From Desulfobulbus sp. (lineage in GTDB: Bacteria; Desulfobacterota; Desulfobulbia; Desulfobulbales; Desulfobulbaceae), in the NCBI GenBank assembly GCA_031280615.1, contig JAITGO010000010.1, positions 248,001 to 312,000 on the forward strand: a stretch of 64,000 nucleotides of DNA, in the 5' to 3' direction. The notes beneath the pieces are model-generated. The model was not told where the DNA came from. It worked only from the letters and a program-made list of their open reading frames with translations, and searched no databases. Shown here piece after piece: positions 18,444-28,911 of the stretch (position 1 is the stretch's first letter; each line of letters starts with the position of its first letter). The translations under genes and the position numbers were made by a program.

Positions 18444-19136
18444 CTACTCCTTCAGCACGACCCGCAGGCTGCCGTCGCGGATTTCGATGGTTTCGACCCC
18501 GTCGGCAAAACTCTTCCAGAAACCCGGGTCGGTGCCGAATTCCTGGATCAGGTCGATGTTTTTCAGGCCACCGAGCCAGGCATTGGGCAGGGGAACGCCC
18601 ATCACCGACACCCCGCGGAGAATGACCACCGGCCGGCTGTTGCGGAAGGCCAGTTCGGCACCGGCCCTGACCTTGAGAATCCTGCCGCCCATGATGGGAA
18701 AATCCGGATCGAGCGGGATCAGCAGCTTGGCACTGACCAGGTCGTTGGCGAAATCGACCACCAGCCGGGTGGCCAGATCGGTATTCTGGGCGATCATGCC
18801 GTTGATCTCCCGCTCGCTCAGCCGGATCTCGCGGGAAGCGCCTTTCTCGCTGTAGGGTTCGGGGGTCAGGTCCTCCGCCGTCGGCATTTCCCGCGGCCGT
18901 TGCTCCGTGTCGTGCCGTACCTGGCGGTCGCCGAGCCGCTCGAAGCGCTCTAGCTTGCGTTCCAGCTGCTGCTCTTCGGCCTGGCTGAGCACTACCGGTT
19001 CGAATGGGCTGGGAAAGAGCCAGCTCTTGACAATGAATACCGTGCCCACCATGGTAACCAGCATGGCCAGGATCACAATGCCGGCCACCTTGGCTCCGGA
19101 CAGGCCGGTCGGTTTTTTGGGGGGATCGTTTTCCAT
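18444..19136 (-). CDS. Membrane-anchored protein of unknown function
   Basis: 230 residues from the ATG at 19136 (CTGGAGG ribosome site); the frame stays open upstream without a better start. One N-terminal transmembrane helix (about residues 17-41, IVILAMLVTMVGTVFIV) anchors a soluble domain with a charged helix (EEQQLERKLERFERL) and a conserved-looking C-terminal beta domain (LSEREINGMIAQNTDLATRL, VDFANDLVSAKLLIPLDPDF, RNSRPVVILRGVSVMGVPLP). I do not recognise a named family. It lies 45 bases upstream of korA on the same strand and may be co-transcribed with it. Confidence 0.75.
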   Translation of the reverse strand: MENDPPKKPTGLSGAKVAGIVILAMLVTMVGTVFIVKSWLFPSPFEPVVLSQAEEQQLERKLERFERLGDRQVRHDTEQRPREMPTAEDLTPEPYSEKGASREIRLSEREINGMIAQNTDLATRLVVDFANDLVSAKLLIPLDPDFPIMGGRILKVRAGAELAFRNSRPVVILRGVSVMGVPLPNAWLGGLKNIDLIQEFGTDPGFWKSFADGVETIEIRDGSLRVVLKE

Positions 19137-19362
19137 GTCGCCTCCAGGCGCGTATTTTTTCTGTTTCCTCTCCTCTATACGGCACCTCCGGGCCGCTGTC
19201 AAACGCCGCCTGCACGGCGACGATTTTTCCCCGGAACCGACAAAAAAACAGATCGATACGAATAGGGGGCAATTATTGCCTTGCACGGCCGGCCAATCTC
19301 CTGTATGTGCATCGCACTTCCAGCAACGCACTCCTCGACACTCCCATGGGCTTTTGACGGCG

Positions 19363-20622
19363 ATGAACGGTTATCTCATTTTTATTCTGGCGATTCTCCT
19401 GCTCGGCTACCTGCTCGAACTGACCGTGGCCCTGCTCAACCTCCGTTCGCTCAGCCCGGTGCTGCCGGACGAATTCGCCGGGGTGTACGACCGCGACGAG
19501 TACGCCCGCTCCCAGGAATACACCCGGGTCAACACCCGGTTCTCCTTGGTCCAGTCGACAGTGGGCCTGCTGGCCACTCTGGCCTTCATCCTTGCCGGCG
19601 GGTTCAATTTGGTCGATGTGGCGGCCAGGGGCTTCGACTTTTCGTCGATTCCCACCGGCCTGGTGTTCACCGGGATCTTGGCCGTGCTCGTAGGCCTGCT
19701 CAATCTGCCCTTTTCCGCCTATTCGACCTTTGTCATCGAGCAGCGGTTCGGCTTCAACACCACCACCGTGGCCACCTTTCTCCTAGATACGGTCAAGGGG
19801 CTGCTGCTCGGGGTGCTGCTCGGCGGGCCGTTGCTGGCCGCCATCCTCTGGTTTTTCGAGACCAGCGGGCCGAAAGCCTGGCTCTACTGCTGGGTGGCGG
19901 CGGTGGCCTTCATTCTGGTGGTCCAGTTCCTGGCGCCGGTGGTGATCATGCCGCTGTTCAACAAATTCACTCCCCTGGCCGAGGGCGAACTCAAGGAGGC
20001 GATCACCCGTTACGCGGCGGCCCAGCGCTTTGCCATCCAAGGAATCTACACCATGGACGGCTCCAAGCGCTCCACCAGGGCCAACGCCTTTTTCACCGGC
20101 TTCGGCCGCTTCCGGCGCATCGTTTTTTTCGACACGCTCATGAAGCAACTCGCCGCCAGCGAGATCGTGGCCGTGCTCGCCCACGAAATGGGGCACTACA
20201 AACTCAAGCATATTCCGACGATGATGGCGCTCTCCATCGCCCAGATGGGGATCATGTTCTTCATCCTTTCTCGCTTCCTCGAAAATCCGGGACTGTTCGC
20301 CGCCTTTGGCATGGAGCAGGTATCGATCTACGCCTCCCTGGTCTTTTTCGGCTTTCTCTATTCCCCGATCTCGACCATCCTGGCCATCGGCTTCAACGCC
20401 TTTTCCCGCCGCAACGAATACCAAGCCGACCGGTTCGCCGCCCGGACCGACGGTGCCGGAGCTGGCGGCGAGCACCTGATCAGTGGGCTCAAGCGGCTGA
20501 GTGTCAGCAATCTGAGCAACCTGACCCCGCACCCCCTGCACGTGGCGCTCAATTACAGCCATCCCCCGATCCTGGCCCGGATCGAAGCCCTGCGGCGGAC
20601 CGCCGTCCAGCCGGACCGCTGA
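19363..20622 (+). CDS. Ste24-type M48 family metalloprotease
   Basis: 419 residues, multi-pass membrane zinc protease related to CAAX prenyl protease 1. It has an N-terminal helix, further hydrophobic segments at about 65-80, 95-120, 140-165 and 175-200, then the zinc motif HEMGH (residues 274-278) and the third ligand in SRRNEYQADRFA. MDGSKRSTRANAFFTGFG is a typical Ste24 active-site flank. In bacteria these enzymes act in membrane protein quality control. The following gene starts two bases after its stop, so they are probably coupled. Confidence 0.92.
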   Translation: MNGYLIFILAILLLGYLLELTVALLNLRSLSPVLPDEFAGVYDRDEYARSQEYTRVNTRFSLVQSTVGLLATLAFILAGGFNLVDVAARGFDFSSIPTGLVFTGILAVLVGLLNLPFSAYSTFVIEQRFGFNTTTVATFLLDTVKGLLLGVLLGGPLLAAILWFFETSGPKAWLYCWVAAVAFILVVQFLAPVVIMPLFNKFTPLAEGELKEAITRYAAAQRFAIQGIYTMDGSKRSTRANAFFTGFGRFRRIVFFDTLMKQLAASEIVAVLAHEMGHYKLKHIPTMMALSIAQMGIMFFILSRFLENPGLFAAFGMEQVSIYASLVFFGFLYSPISTILAIGFNAFSRRNEYQADRFAARTDGAGAGGEHLISGLKRLSVSNLSNLTPHPLHVALNYSHPPILARIEALRRTAVQPDR

Positions 20623-20623
20623 C

Positions 20624-21760
20624 ATGGCCCCGGTGGACAGCCGCCTCCACGCCGCCTGGCTGAGCCAGCTGGCGCGAGAATACCGCGACATCTGCTACCA
20701 GTACGGCATCGGCCTGCGCCTGCCGGTGCTCGCTATCGGCGGCGGCGAACGGCAGCTGGGCAGTTGGTCGGCCGCTGACAGGCGCCTGGCCCTCAGCCCG
20801 GTCCTGATCGGCCGCCACCCCTGGAACGTCACCCTCCAGGTGCTCAAGCACGAGATGGCCCACCAAATGTGCAGCGAACTCCACGGCCGGGAGGACGCCG
20901 GCCATGGCGCGCTGTTTCGCGAGTGCTGCCTGCAGCTCGGGCTCGATGCCCCCTTTCATCGGGCCAGCGGCGACCTGGCCGAGGGCATCGCCGCCCTGGA
21001 CTCGGGTTCGGCCTCCACCGAAAAAGGACGGCAGATCATCGCCAGGGTGCGCAAGTTGCTGGCCCTGGGCGCCTCCGACAACGAACACGAGGCGGCCCTG
21101 GCTGTGCAGCGGGCCGAGGAGCTGCTTGCCCGGCATCGGCTCGATTTCGACGGCCTGGCCGAGGACCAGGAATTGGTGCATCGGACGATCAATACCGGCG
21201 GTCGGACCCTGGCCATGTATCGCAAGGCGATCTGCGCCATCCTCGAGGGCTGCTTCGGGGTGCGGGTGATCTGCGCCTCGCTCTACGACCCGCAGGCCGA
21301 CTGCTCGTTCAAGACCATCGAGCTGCTGGGCCGCGAGGAAGAGGTGGCCGTTGCCGAGCACTGCTACCATTTCCTCGAGAACCGGCTGCACACCCTGTGG
21401 CAGCGCCATCGTCAAGAATTCGCCGGCCATGGCCGCATCGCCAGGAAGAGCTATTTTCTCGGCCTGTTGGCCGGGTTCAGGGAAACCCTAGAACGGTCCC
21501 GGCGTCCGGCTGCCAAGCCGGCCGAATCCAAACCGGCATGTCGGCAGGACCGGCAGGGACGGGAGCTGCCGGTCCTGCGCCAACAGGAGCGGCTGGAGGC
21601 CTTCGTGTCCTTCCGTTTTCCCCGTCTGCGGCGGATGCGGAAACAGGGCGGCACCATGGACCGCGCCGCTTACCAGGAGGCGGTGGCCGCGGGCCGCAAG
21701 ATCGTCCTGCGGCGTCCCATGACGGACGGCGAGCAGGACGGCCCCCTGTTGCTGACCTGA
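20624..21760 (+). CDS. SprT-like peptidase with DUF2786 domain
   Basis: 378 residues. The N-terminal part (about 1-125) contains a SprT-type zinc site, HEMAHQM at residues 76-82, in a region with GSWSAADRRLALSPVLI. From about residue 130 a DUF2786 domain follows (KGRQIIARVRKLLALGASDN, ALAVQRAEELLARHRLDF), ending in a basic tail (RFPRLRRMRKQGG). Proteins of this combination are uncharacterised; a protease role is inferred from the HExxH. The gene starts immediately after the Ste24 protease gene. Confidence 0.8.
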   Translation: MAPVDSRLHAAWLSQLAREYRDICYQYGIGLRLPVLAIGGGERQLGSWSAADRRLALSPVLIGRHPWNVTLQVLKHEMAHQMCSELHGREDAGHGALFRECCLQLGLDAPFHRASGDLAEGIAALDSGSASTEKGRQIIARVRKLLALGASDNEHEAALAVQRAEELLARHRLDFDGLAEDQELVHRTINTGGRTLAMYRKAICAILEGCFGVRVICASLYDPQADCSFKTIELLGREEEVAVAEHCYHFLENRLHTLWQRHRQEFAGHGRIARKSYFLGLLAGFRETLERSRRPAAKPAESKPACRQDRQGRELPVLRQQERLEAFVSFRFPRLRRMRKQGGTMDRAAYQEAVAAGRKIVLRRPMTDGEQDGPLLLT

Positions 21761-21897
21761 ACCGCTGACCTGAGCGCCGGGCCTGCGGCGCTTCTGCGCC
21801 ACGTGGGCGATGGATGAGGACGGCGCGCCTTGCTTGACGCATCGCCATGCCGTTGAGTATACAGAAAAGATCCGAAGCCTGTGGAGGAGCAAGATCG

Positions 21898-23811
21898 GTG
21901 AATTACACGATGGAACGTTGGAATATCAACAAATCGGCGGATCTGTACGGCGTCAGCGAATGGGGCGGCGGTTATTTCTTTGTGGCCGAGAACGGCGACA
22001 TGATGGTCATGCCCGAACCCGGCGCGGTGGAACGGGCGGTGAGCATCGCCGAGATTGCCAAGGGCATCCGCGAGCGGGGTTTCGACATGCCGGTGCTCCT
22101 GCGCATCGAGAACATCCTCGACGCCCAGATCACCAGCCTCAACGAAACCTTCCGCTCGGCCATGGAGGAGCTGGGCTACACCGGCGCCTTCATGGGTGCC
22201 TATCCGATCAAGGTCAACCAGCAGCAGCAGGTGGTGGAAAAGATCGCCCAGTTCGGCTCCCGCTACCACCACGGCCTGGAGGCCGGGTCCAAGGCCGAGT
22301 TGATCGCCGCCATGGGCATGATGAGCGACAAGAAGGCGGTGCTGATCTGCAACGGCTACAAGGACGAGGAATTCATCGACCTGGGCCTCTACGCCACCAA
22401 GATCGGCTACACCTGCATCCTGGTGGTGGAGATGCCGGACGAGTTGCCGCTGATCATTGCACGGTCCAAGGCGCTGAACGCCAAGCCCATCCTCGGCATC
22501 CGCATCAAGCTGTCGGCCCAGGCCGGCGGCCACTGGTCGGAGTCCGGCGGCGAACGCTCCATCTTCGGGCTCAACACCAGCCAGATCATCCAGGCGGTGG
22601 ACCTGTTGGCCAGCGCCGGCATGCTCGACTGCCTCAAGCTGGTCCACTACCACCTGGGCTCGCAGATTTCCAATATCCGTGAGATCCGCACCGCGGTCAA
22701 CGAGGCCTGCCGGGTCTATGCCGGCCTGATCAGGGAGGGGGCCCAGGTCGAATACCTCGATCTCGGCGGCGGCCTGGCGGTCGATTACGACGGCTCGCAG
22801 TCCAACTTCCTTTCCAGCCGCAACTACACCCTCAAGGAATACTGCACCGACATCATCGAGGCGGTGATGACCTCGCTCTCCGACGACGGCATCCCCCACC
22901 CGATCATCGTCACCGAATCGGGACGGGCCCTGGTGGCCTACTATTCGATCTTGCTGTTCAACATCCTGGACGTCACCCGCTTCCATGCCGATCCCCTGCC
23001 GGAAAAACTGACGGAAAACTGCCCGTCGCAGCTGGAATACATGCACCAGGCGCTCAAGGGCCTGACCATCCGCAATATCCAGGAGGTGTTGAACGACGCC
23101 ATCTTCTACCGCGACGAGACCCGGCGGCTGTTCCAAACCGGCCAGATCAGCCTGCGCGAGCGTTCGCTGGCCGAGCAGCTGTTCTGGACCACGATCAACG
23201 AGATCAACCGCCTGGCCAAGGAATTGAAGAACCCCAGCGCCGAACTCATCGATCTCGACCGGGTGCTGTCGGATTTTTATTACTGCAATTTCAGTGTGTT
23301 CCAGTCTCTGCCCGACTCCTGGGCCATTGGCCAGCTCTTCCCGATCACGCCCATTCACCGGCTCGACGAGGAACCGACCCGCAAGGGCATCCTGGCCGAC
23401 ATCACCTGCGACTGCGACGGCAAGATCGACCAGTTCATCGACAAGCGCGGCGTCAAGCGCTACCTGCCCCTGCACGAGTTGCGGCCCTACGAGGAATACA
23501 TCCTCGGCGTCTTTTTGGTCGGCGCCTACCAGGAAACCCTGGGCGACCTCCACAACCTGCTGGGCGACACCAACGTGGTTACCATCCGCATCCAGGACAA
23601 GGGCGAGTTCGAATTCGTCAGCGAGCAGGAAGGCGACACCGTGGCCGAGGTGCTTTCCTATGTGCAGTACGACCCCAAGCGGCTCTTCGTCCGTTTCCGC
23701 GAGACCGCCGAGCAGGCGGTGCGGACCGGCAGAATCAGCGCCCAGGAACGGCGGGAGATCGTCGATGCCTATGAGGCGGGATTGAGGGGGTATACGTATT
23801 TTGAGAGGTAG
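21898..23811 (+). CDS. speA: Biosynthetic arginine decarboxylase
   Basis: 637 residues from a GTG start at 21898, favoured because GGAGGAG lies 8 bases upstream; an ATG at 21910 is too far from it. PLP enzyme of the alanine racemase fold (fold III) that makes agmatine from arginine, the first step toward putrescine. Cofactor Lys105 is in AYPIKVNQQ; HYHLGSQISN, LDLGGGLAVDYDGS and the second-subunit DITCDCDGKID are diagnostic of SpeA. The carboxynorspermidine genes at 27.7-30.1 kb probably act further along the same polyamine route. Confidence 0.94.
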   Translation: MNYTMERWNINKSADLYGVSEWGGGYFFVAENGDMMVMPEPGAVERAVSIAEIAKGIRERGFDMPVLLRIENILDAQITSLNETFRSAMEELGYTGAFMGAYPIKVNQQQQVVEKIAQFGSRYHHGLEAGSKAELIAAMGMMSDKKAVLICNGYKDEEFIDLGLYATKIGYTCILVVEMPDELPLIIARSKALNAKPILGIRIKLSAQAGGHWSESGGERSIFGLNTSQIIQAVDLLASAGMLDCLKLVHYHLGSQISNIREIRTAVNEACRVYAGLIREGAQVEYLDLGGGLAVDYDGSQSNFLSSRNYTLKEYCTDIIEAVMTSLSDDGIPHPIIVTESGRALVAYYSILLFNILDVTRFHADPLPEKLTENCPSQLEYMHQALKGLTIRNIQEVLNDAIFYRDETRRLFQTGQISLRERSLAEQLFWTTINEINRLAKELKNPSAELIDLDRVLSDFYYCNFSVFQSLPDSWAIGQLFPITPIHRLDEEPTRKGILADITCDCDGKIDQFIDKRGVKRYLPLHELRPYEEYILGVFLVGAYQETLGDLHNLLGDTNVVTIRIQDKGEFEFVSEQEGDTVAEVLSYVQYDPKRLFVRFRETAEQAVRTGRISAQERREIVDAYEAGLRGYTYFER

Positions 23812-23842
23812 AGCGGACTGTCTCTAAATATTCTGAATCAAG

Positions 23843-24247
23843 ATGATTGTGGAAATGGATTACATTAAAATATTTGTAACTGTTGCCCTCGCTGTAACGG
23901 GATGGATTGTTGTACATTATTTTACGTCCAGGAGAGAAGTAAATAATAAGCGGCGAGAAATTTCCATCAAGCATTTGGTTGATGCGTATCGTGTGTTGAC
24001 ACATGATATATCTCACAGAAAATTGAGTGAAAACCGAATGATTGAGTTGGAAAATTTAATTTCTGATATTCAACTATTTGGTTCTGTGGAACAGATATCA
24101 TTGGTTAAAAATCTTGCTGACGATGTGGCGTCAGGTGGGCCGTTCGAGTTGGATCCATTAATTAACAGCTTGAGAAGTGATTTAAGATCCCAATTGAAAT
24201 TGATGAAAGTTGAAGATAATGTGCGCTGGCTGCGTCTTGGTAAATAA
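23843..24247 (+). CDS. Low-GC ORF, membrane-anchored unknown protein
   Basis: 134 residues, no family recognised. An N-terminal transmembrane helix (about residues 8-26, IFVTVALAVTGWIVVHYF) is followed by a charged helical domain (SRREVNNKRREISIKHLVDA, ENRMIELENLISDIQLF). Codon use is markedly AT-rich compared with all neighbours, suggesting recent acquisition. A start at 23855 (MDYIKIF) is equally possible; neither has a strong ribosome site. It starts 31 bases after speA and lies next to transposase remnants. Confidence 0.6.
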   Translation: MIVEMDYIKIFVTVALAVTGWIVVHYFTSRREVNNKRREISIKHLVDAYRVLTHDISHRKLSENRMIELENLISDIQLFGSVEQISLVKNLADDVASGGPFELDPLINSLRSDLRSQLKLMKVEDNVRWLRLGK

Positions 24248-24537
24248 CTTGTCCTGTTGTTGAATCAGTGAAGTGTATTTTTATCGTCATCCTGAATCCG
24301 TGATATCAGTGCGGTGAAAATGCTCCCGATGTGATGATTTTATATCGTTTTTTGATCACTATAAAAACTCACCTGTTGGATGAATTTTTATGCATCGAAA
24401 TGGCTGAGTAAAATCAATATGATTATTGCACTTTTATTTTATTGTCTTCACAGATTCAGGCTTCTTTTTTTAGGCCTGTCAGGGGCGATTGTAAGCCTTG
24501 TGGGCTGATACTGGTGCTTGTCAACCGAACGCTACGG
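24248..24537. other. AT-rich intergenic stretch
   Basis: About 290 bases of AT-rich DNA between the low-GC ORF and the transposase remnant. No ORF with support. It probably belongs to the same acquired segment and may include the end of the former insertion sequence, but no terminal inverted repeat pair could be defined. Confidence 0.4.
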
Positions 24538-25028
24538 TCACTTCGGCGTCTTGATCATTGAAAAATCCGTCGTTTGGCGAAGCGAAGGCGCAGTTATCCT
24601 GCATCGTGCCGATTTGTGCTCGTACATCTTCCTTAGCTGGCCGGCCAGATACATCAATTCCTGGATTACGGTGCGCAGCCGTCGGCGTTTGGCCGAATGC
24701 CGCACCGGCTCCAAGGGAGCGATCAAGGCTGTTTGCCCGATGAAGCGGAGGATGTTGTAGGCAAAGGCGGCCAAAGCCATCACTAGGGCGTTGGTGGCGA
24801 ACTTGCCGCTCGGCAGGCGTTCAAGATCGAGATCGGTCTTGAACTCGCTGTGGAACTGCTCCGAAGTGGCATGCTGCCGATAGAGTTCGTCCACATCTTC
24901 CGGCTCCAGCGCAAGGTCGGTCCACCAGCCCTCAAGGGGCATCTCCGGAGCGGATCGGCGCGAGACGGCCGCATCCGGGTTCGTCCGCAACCGGAAAAAA
25001 TAGGGCAGCGCTTTGGCTGCAAAGCGTT
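24538..25028 (-). pseudogene. IS1380-family transposase, C-terminal fragment
   Basis: The reading frame ending at 24538 encodes only the C-terminal part of an IS1380-type DDE transposase: HATSEQFHSEFKTDLDLERL carries the catalytic Glu region, followed by PSGKFATNALVMALAAFAYN and the tail. The N-terminal half and the first catalytic Asp residues are absent. It runs directly into the stop codon of the SLC13 permease gene at 25029, so the element was cut off there. A remnant of mobile DNA, not functional. Confidence 0.85.
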
Positions 25029-27371
25029 TCAGGCCGGCCAGAGTATGGGCAGAAGCCAGATCGCAACTGCCATGATCACCAGAGTCAGGGGAACTCCTAT
25101 CTTGATATAGTCGATAAAGCGGTACCCGCCCGGGCTCATAATTAACAGATGGGCAGGGTGGGAGAGGGGGCTGGCATAGCTTGATGAGGCGGCGATGGCA
25201 ACGGTCATCATCAGGAGATGCGGTGAAATATTGAGAGATGCCGCGGTACTCAGGGCAATAGGCGACATGAGAACCACCAGGGGGGCGGTGGGAATAACCT
25301 GGGTTCCAATCACTGTTACCAGAAAAAGAACAGCCACCACCCAGCGAGGACCGAGACCACCGACCATGGGGATCAGGTGGCTGGTCACCAGTTCGGCAGC
25401 GCCGGTGTTTTGGACCGCTACGCCCAGCGGCAGCATGGTGGCAACCAGGAAAATGACCTTCCATTCGATGGCGCGATAAGCCTCGTCGATGGTCAGGCAG
25501 CCGAACAGCACCATAAGGGCGGCGCCCGTGAGGGCGGCGATGGAGATATGGACATAGCCGAGGATGGCGCTGAGCAGGACTGCGATCATGATGGCTATTG
25601 CGTAGGGCGCCTTGTTCATCAACGGCACCTGGGTCGCTTCCTTGTCAAGCACAAGGAAGTTAGGGTCACGGGCCACGGCCTCCAGACTCTGGCGTTGTCC
25701 ATAAACCAAGAGGGCATCGCCGAATTGCAGCGGCATATCCTGCAGATGGAGCCGATGGGCCTGGCCTTTTCTCCAGATAGCCAGCACACTGAGCCCGTAG
25801 TGATCGCGGAAGAGCAGGTTTGCCAGAGTCTGGCCGGCCAGCGTTGTCCGCGGCGACAACAGGACTTCCGTCACTGTGACCTGCTGGGATTCCAACTCGG
25901 CAACCAGGCCGGGAGAGGGCCTTTCAATGAGCAGGGCCTGCAAGCCTACAAGCGCTTCAAGGTCATATTTCGTGCCCTGCAGGATAAGCAAATCATCCTT
26001 TTGGATAATTTCCTCGGACGATGGCATGAATAATAGCGCCTTTTCCCGGAAGATGCCGATGACGGTCAGGCCAAAGGCATTGCCCAACCGGCTTTCCACA
26101 AGATTTCGCCCCACCATGATCGACCCGTCAGGGACGCGCATGGGCAGGAGCGAGGTTTGCTCTGTGACCAGTTGATCGATTGAGTTTACCGGGGTACAAC
26201 AGAGCGGGGCAACAAGACCGTCGGCAACCAGTTTTTCCAGGGCCTGCTGTTCTCCTTGAAGGAGCAGGCGGTCGCCAAGGGCAAAAGGGCGCCGCCGCAC
26301 ATTCTGGACCGCCTCTCCCTGGGCCGTGTGCAGGGACAGCACATGGACCCGATATTTTTGCCGCAGCCGGCTTTCAGCCACCGTGGTGCCGATGAAGGGA
26401 GAATCCTTAACGATGACGGTTTCCGCCATGGTCAAGCCTTGCAGCATCTGTTCGTTCATTTCGTGATTCGCTTCGACGCAAAGATGCTGATGGCCGTTGA
26501 AATATTGCAGATGATTGGGGTGGCCGTGAACAATAATAGTGTCGCCTTCCTGGAGTTTCTCTTGCGGCCGAGGGGCAAGAATCAGTTCGCCCCGGCGTTT
26601 AAGACCCAAGACGGTCAAGAAAAGGGCTGATCCCAGGCGGCTTTCAATCAAAGTGCGGCCGGCAAGTTTGGAGCCGTGCCGGATCCTGAGGGTGAACAAG
26701 TGGGTGGTCAGTTGATAGGAGGATTCCAGAGGGCCTTGATAGGCAACATCCTTTTTCTTGCTGGATCCGGGGAGTATCCGTCTGCCTATAAGAATGACAA
26801 AAAGAATGCCGGAAACCACGAGAGCCGCGGTAATTGGCGTGAAATCAAGCAGTTTAAAAGGCGGGAAACCTGCGGACGCGAGCGCCTCGGTAGCCAGGAT
26901 GTTCGAGGGGGTTGAGATACCGGTAAAAGGCCCGCCGAGGAGACAACCCAGGGCCATGGGCAAGAGCAATCGGGACGGGGAGCGGCCGCTACGCCGTGCT
27001 AGTTCCATGGTGGTCGGCAGCATGATGGCGGCAACGGTTGTGGTATTGATCAGGGCCGAAAGAATAGCGGCTGCGGCCATCAGGGCAACAATGATGATCA
27101 CTTCGCTGTTTTGGGCAAGACGCTGAATGGGCTGTCCTAAACGATACGCCACGCCGGTGCGGGTGAGTCCGGCGGTGAGAATGAACATGCCCATTACCGT
27201 GATGACCGCCGAACTGCTGAAGCCGGCCAATGCTTCCGTGGATGACACCAGCCCCGTCAGCGCCAGGGCGGAGAGTACAAGCAGGCCGGTCACGTCAACA
27301 GCAATCCAGCCGCCGATAAAGAGAACCAAGGCTGCAAGAATAATGGCAACCAGAATAATCAGATGCGTCAT
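25029..27371 (-). CDS. SLC13-type permease with four RCK_C domains
   Basis: About 780 residues from the ATG at 27371; a longer version starting at 27470 (MGFFSRFPGLRE) adds 33 residues and cannot be excluded. Twelve or so membrane segments of the ArsB/SLC13 fold occur at the N-terminus (about 1-180) and C-terminus (about 565-780), separated by four TrkA-C/RCK_C modules (each with a GRTLIESRLG- or GTTVAESRLR-type start and a final LLLQG- or LLVYGQ-type strand). Family members carry anions such as sulfate or dicarboxylates; the substrate here is unknown. Two such modules are more usual. Confidence 0.85.
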   Translation of the reverse strand: MTHLIILVAIILAALVLFIGGWIAVDVTGLLVLSALALTGLVSSTEALAGFSSSAVITVMGMFILTAGLTRTGVAYRLGQPIQRLAQNSEVIIIVALMAAAAILSALINTTTVAAIMLPTTMELARRSGRSPSRLLLPMALGCLLGGPFTGISTPSNILATEALASAGFPPFKLLDFTPITAALVVSGILFVILIGRRILPGSSKKKDVAYQGPLESSYQLTTHLFTLRIRHGSKLAGRTLIESRLGSALFLTVLGLKRRGELILAPRPQEKLQEGDTIIVHGHPNHLQYFNGHQHLCVEANHEMNEQMLQGLTMAETVIVKDSPFIGTTVAESRLRQKYRVHVLSLHTAQGEAVQNVRRRPFALGDRLLLQGEQQALEKLVADGLVAPLCCTPVNSIDQLVTEQTSLLPMRVPDGSIMVGRNLVESRLGNAFGLTVIGIFREKALLFMPSSEEIIQKDDLLILQGTKYDLEALVGLQALLIERPSPGLVAELESQQVTVTEVLLSPRTTLAGQTLANLLFRDHYGLSVLAIWRKGQAHRLHLQDMPLQFGDALLVYGQRQSLEAVARDPNFLVLDKEATQVPLMNKAPYAIAIMIAVLLSAILGYVHISIAALTGAALMVLFGCLTIDEAYRAIEWKVIFLVATMLPLGVAVQNTGAAELVTSHLIPMVGGLGPRWVVAVLFLVTVIGTQVIPTAPLVVLMSPIALSTAASLNISPHLLMMTVAIAASSSYASPLSHPAHLLIMSPGGYRFIDYIKIGVPLTLVIMAVAIWLLPILWPA

Positions 27372-27720
27372 GAGGCTGTTCTCGGGAGTAGAAATTTTTT
27401 TAATACGTTGTTCAACATAGTTTTGGTTAAATGTCTCTCTCAATCCGGGGAATCTTGAAAAAAAGCCCATTTTCCCTTGGCAAGGTATGCTGTGTTACAA
27501 GATTTCACTTGTCCTGCCAGGATGGTATGATGAATATTTTGTCCGCGTTATCATTTTGCAAGGCAGAGCAAAACCCAACGGCAATCCGGGATATTCGCAA
27601 GCGTATGATTGCAGCACCTTAAAACGTCAAGATCCTGCGGTTCGGATTCATCTCGCTCTTTCATGTCATAAAGGCATCTGAACTATTTCTTCATCCATTT
27701 ATCACCACAAGAGGCTCCCC

Positions 27721-28907
<1,187 letters not shown>

Positions 28908-28911
<4 letters not shown>

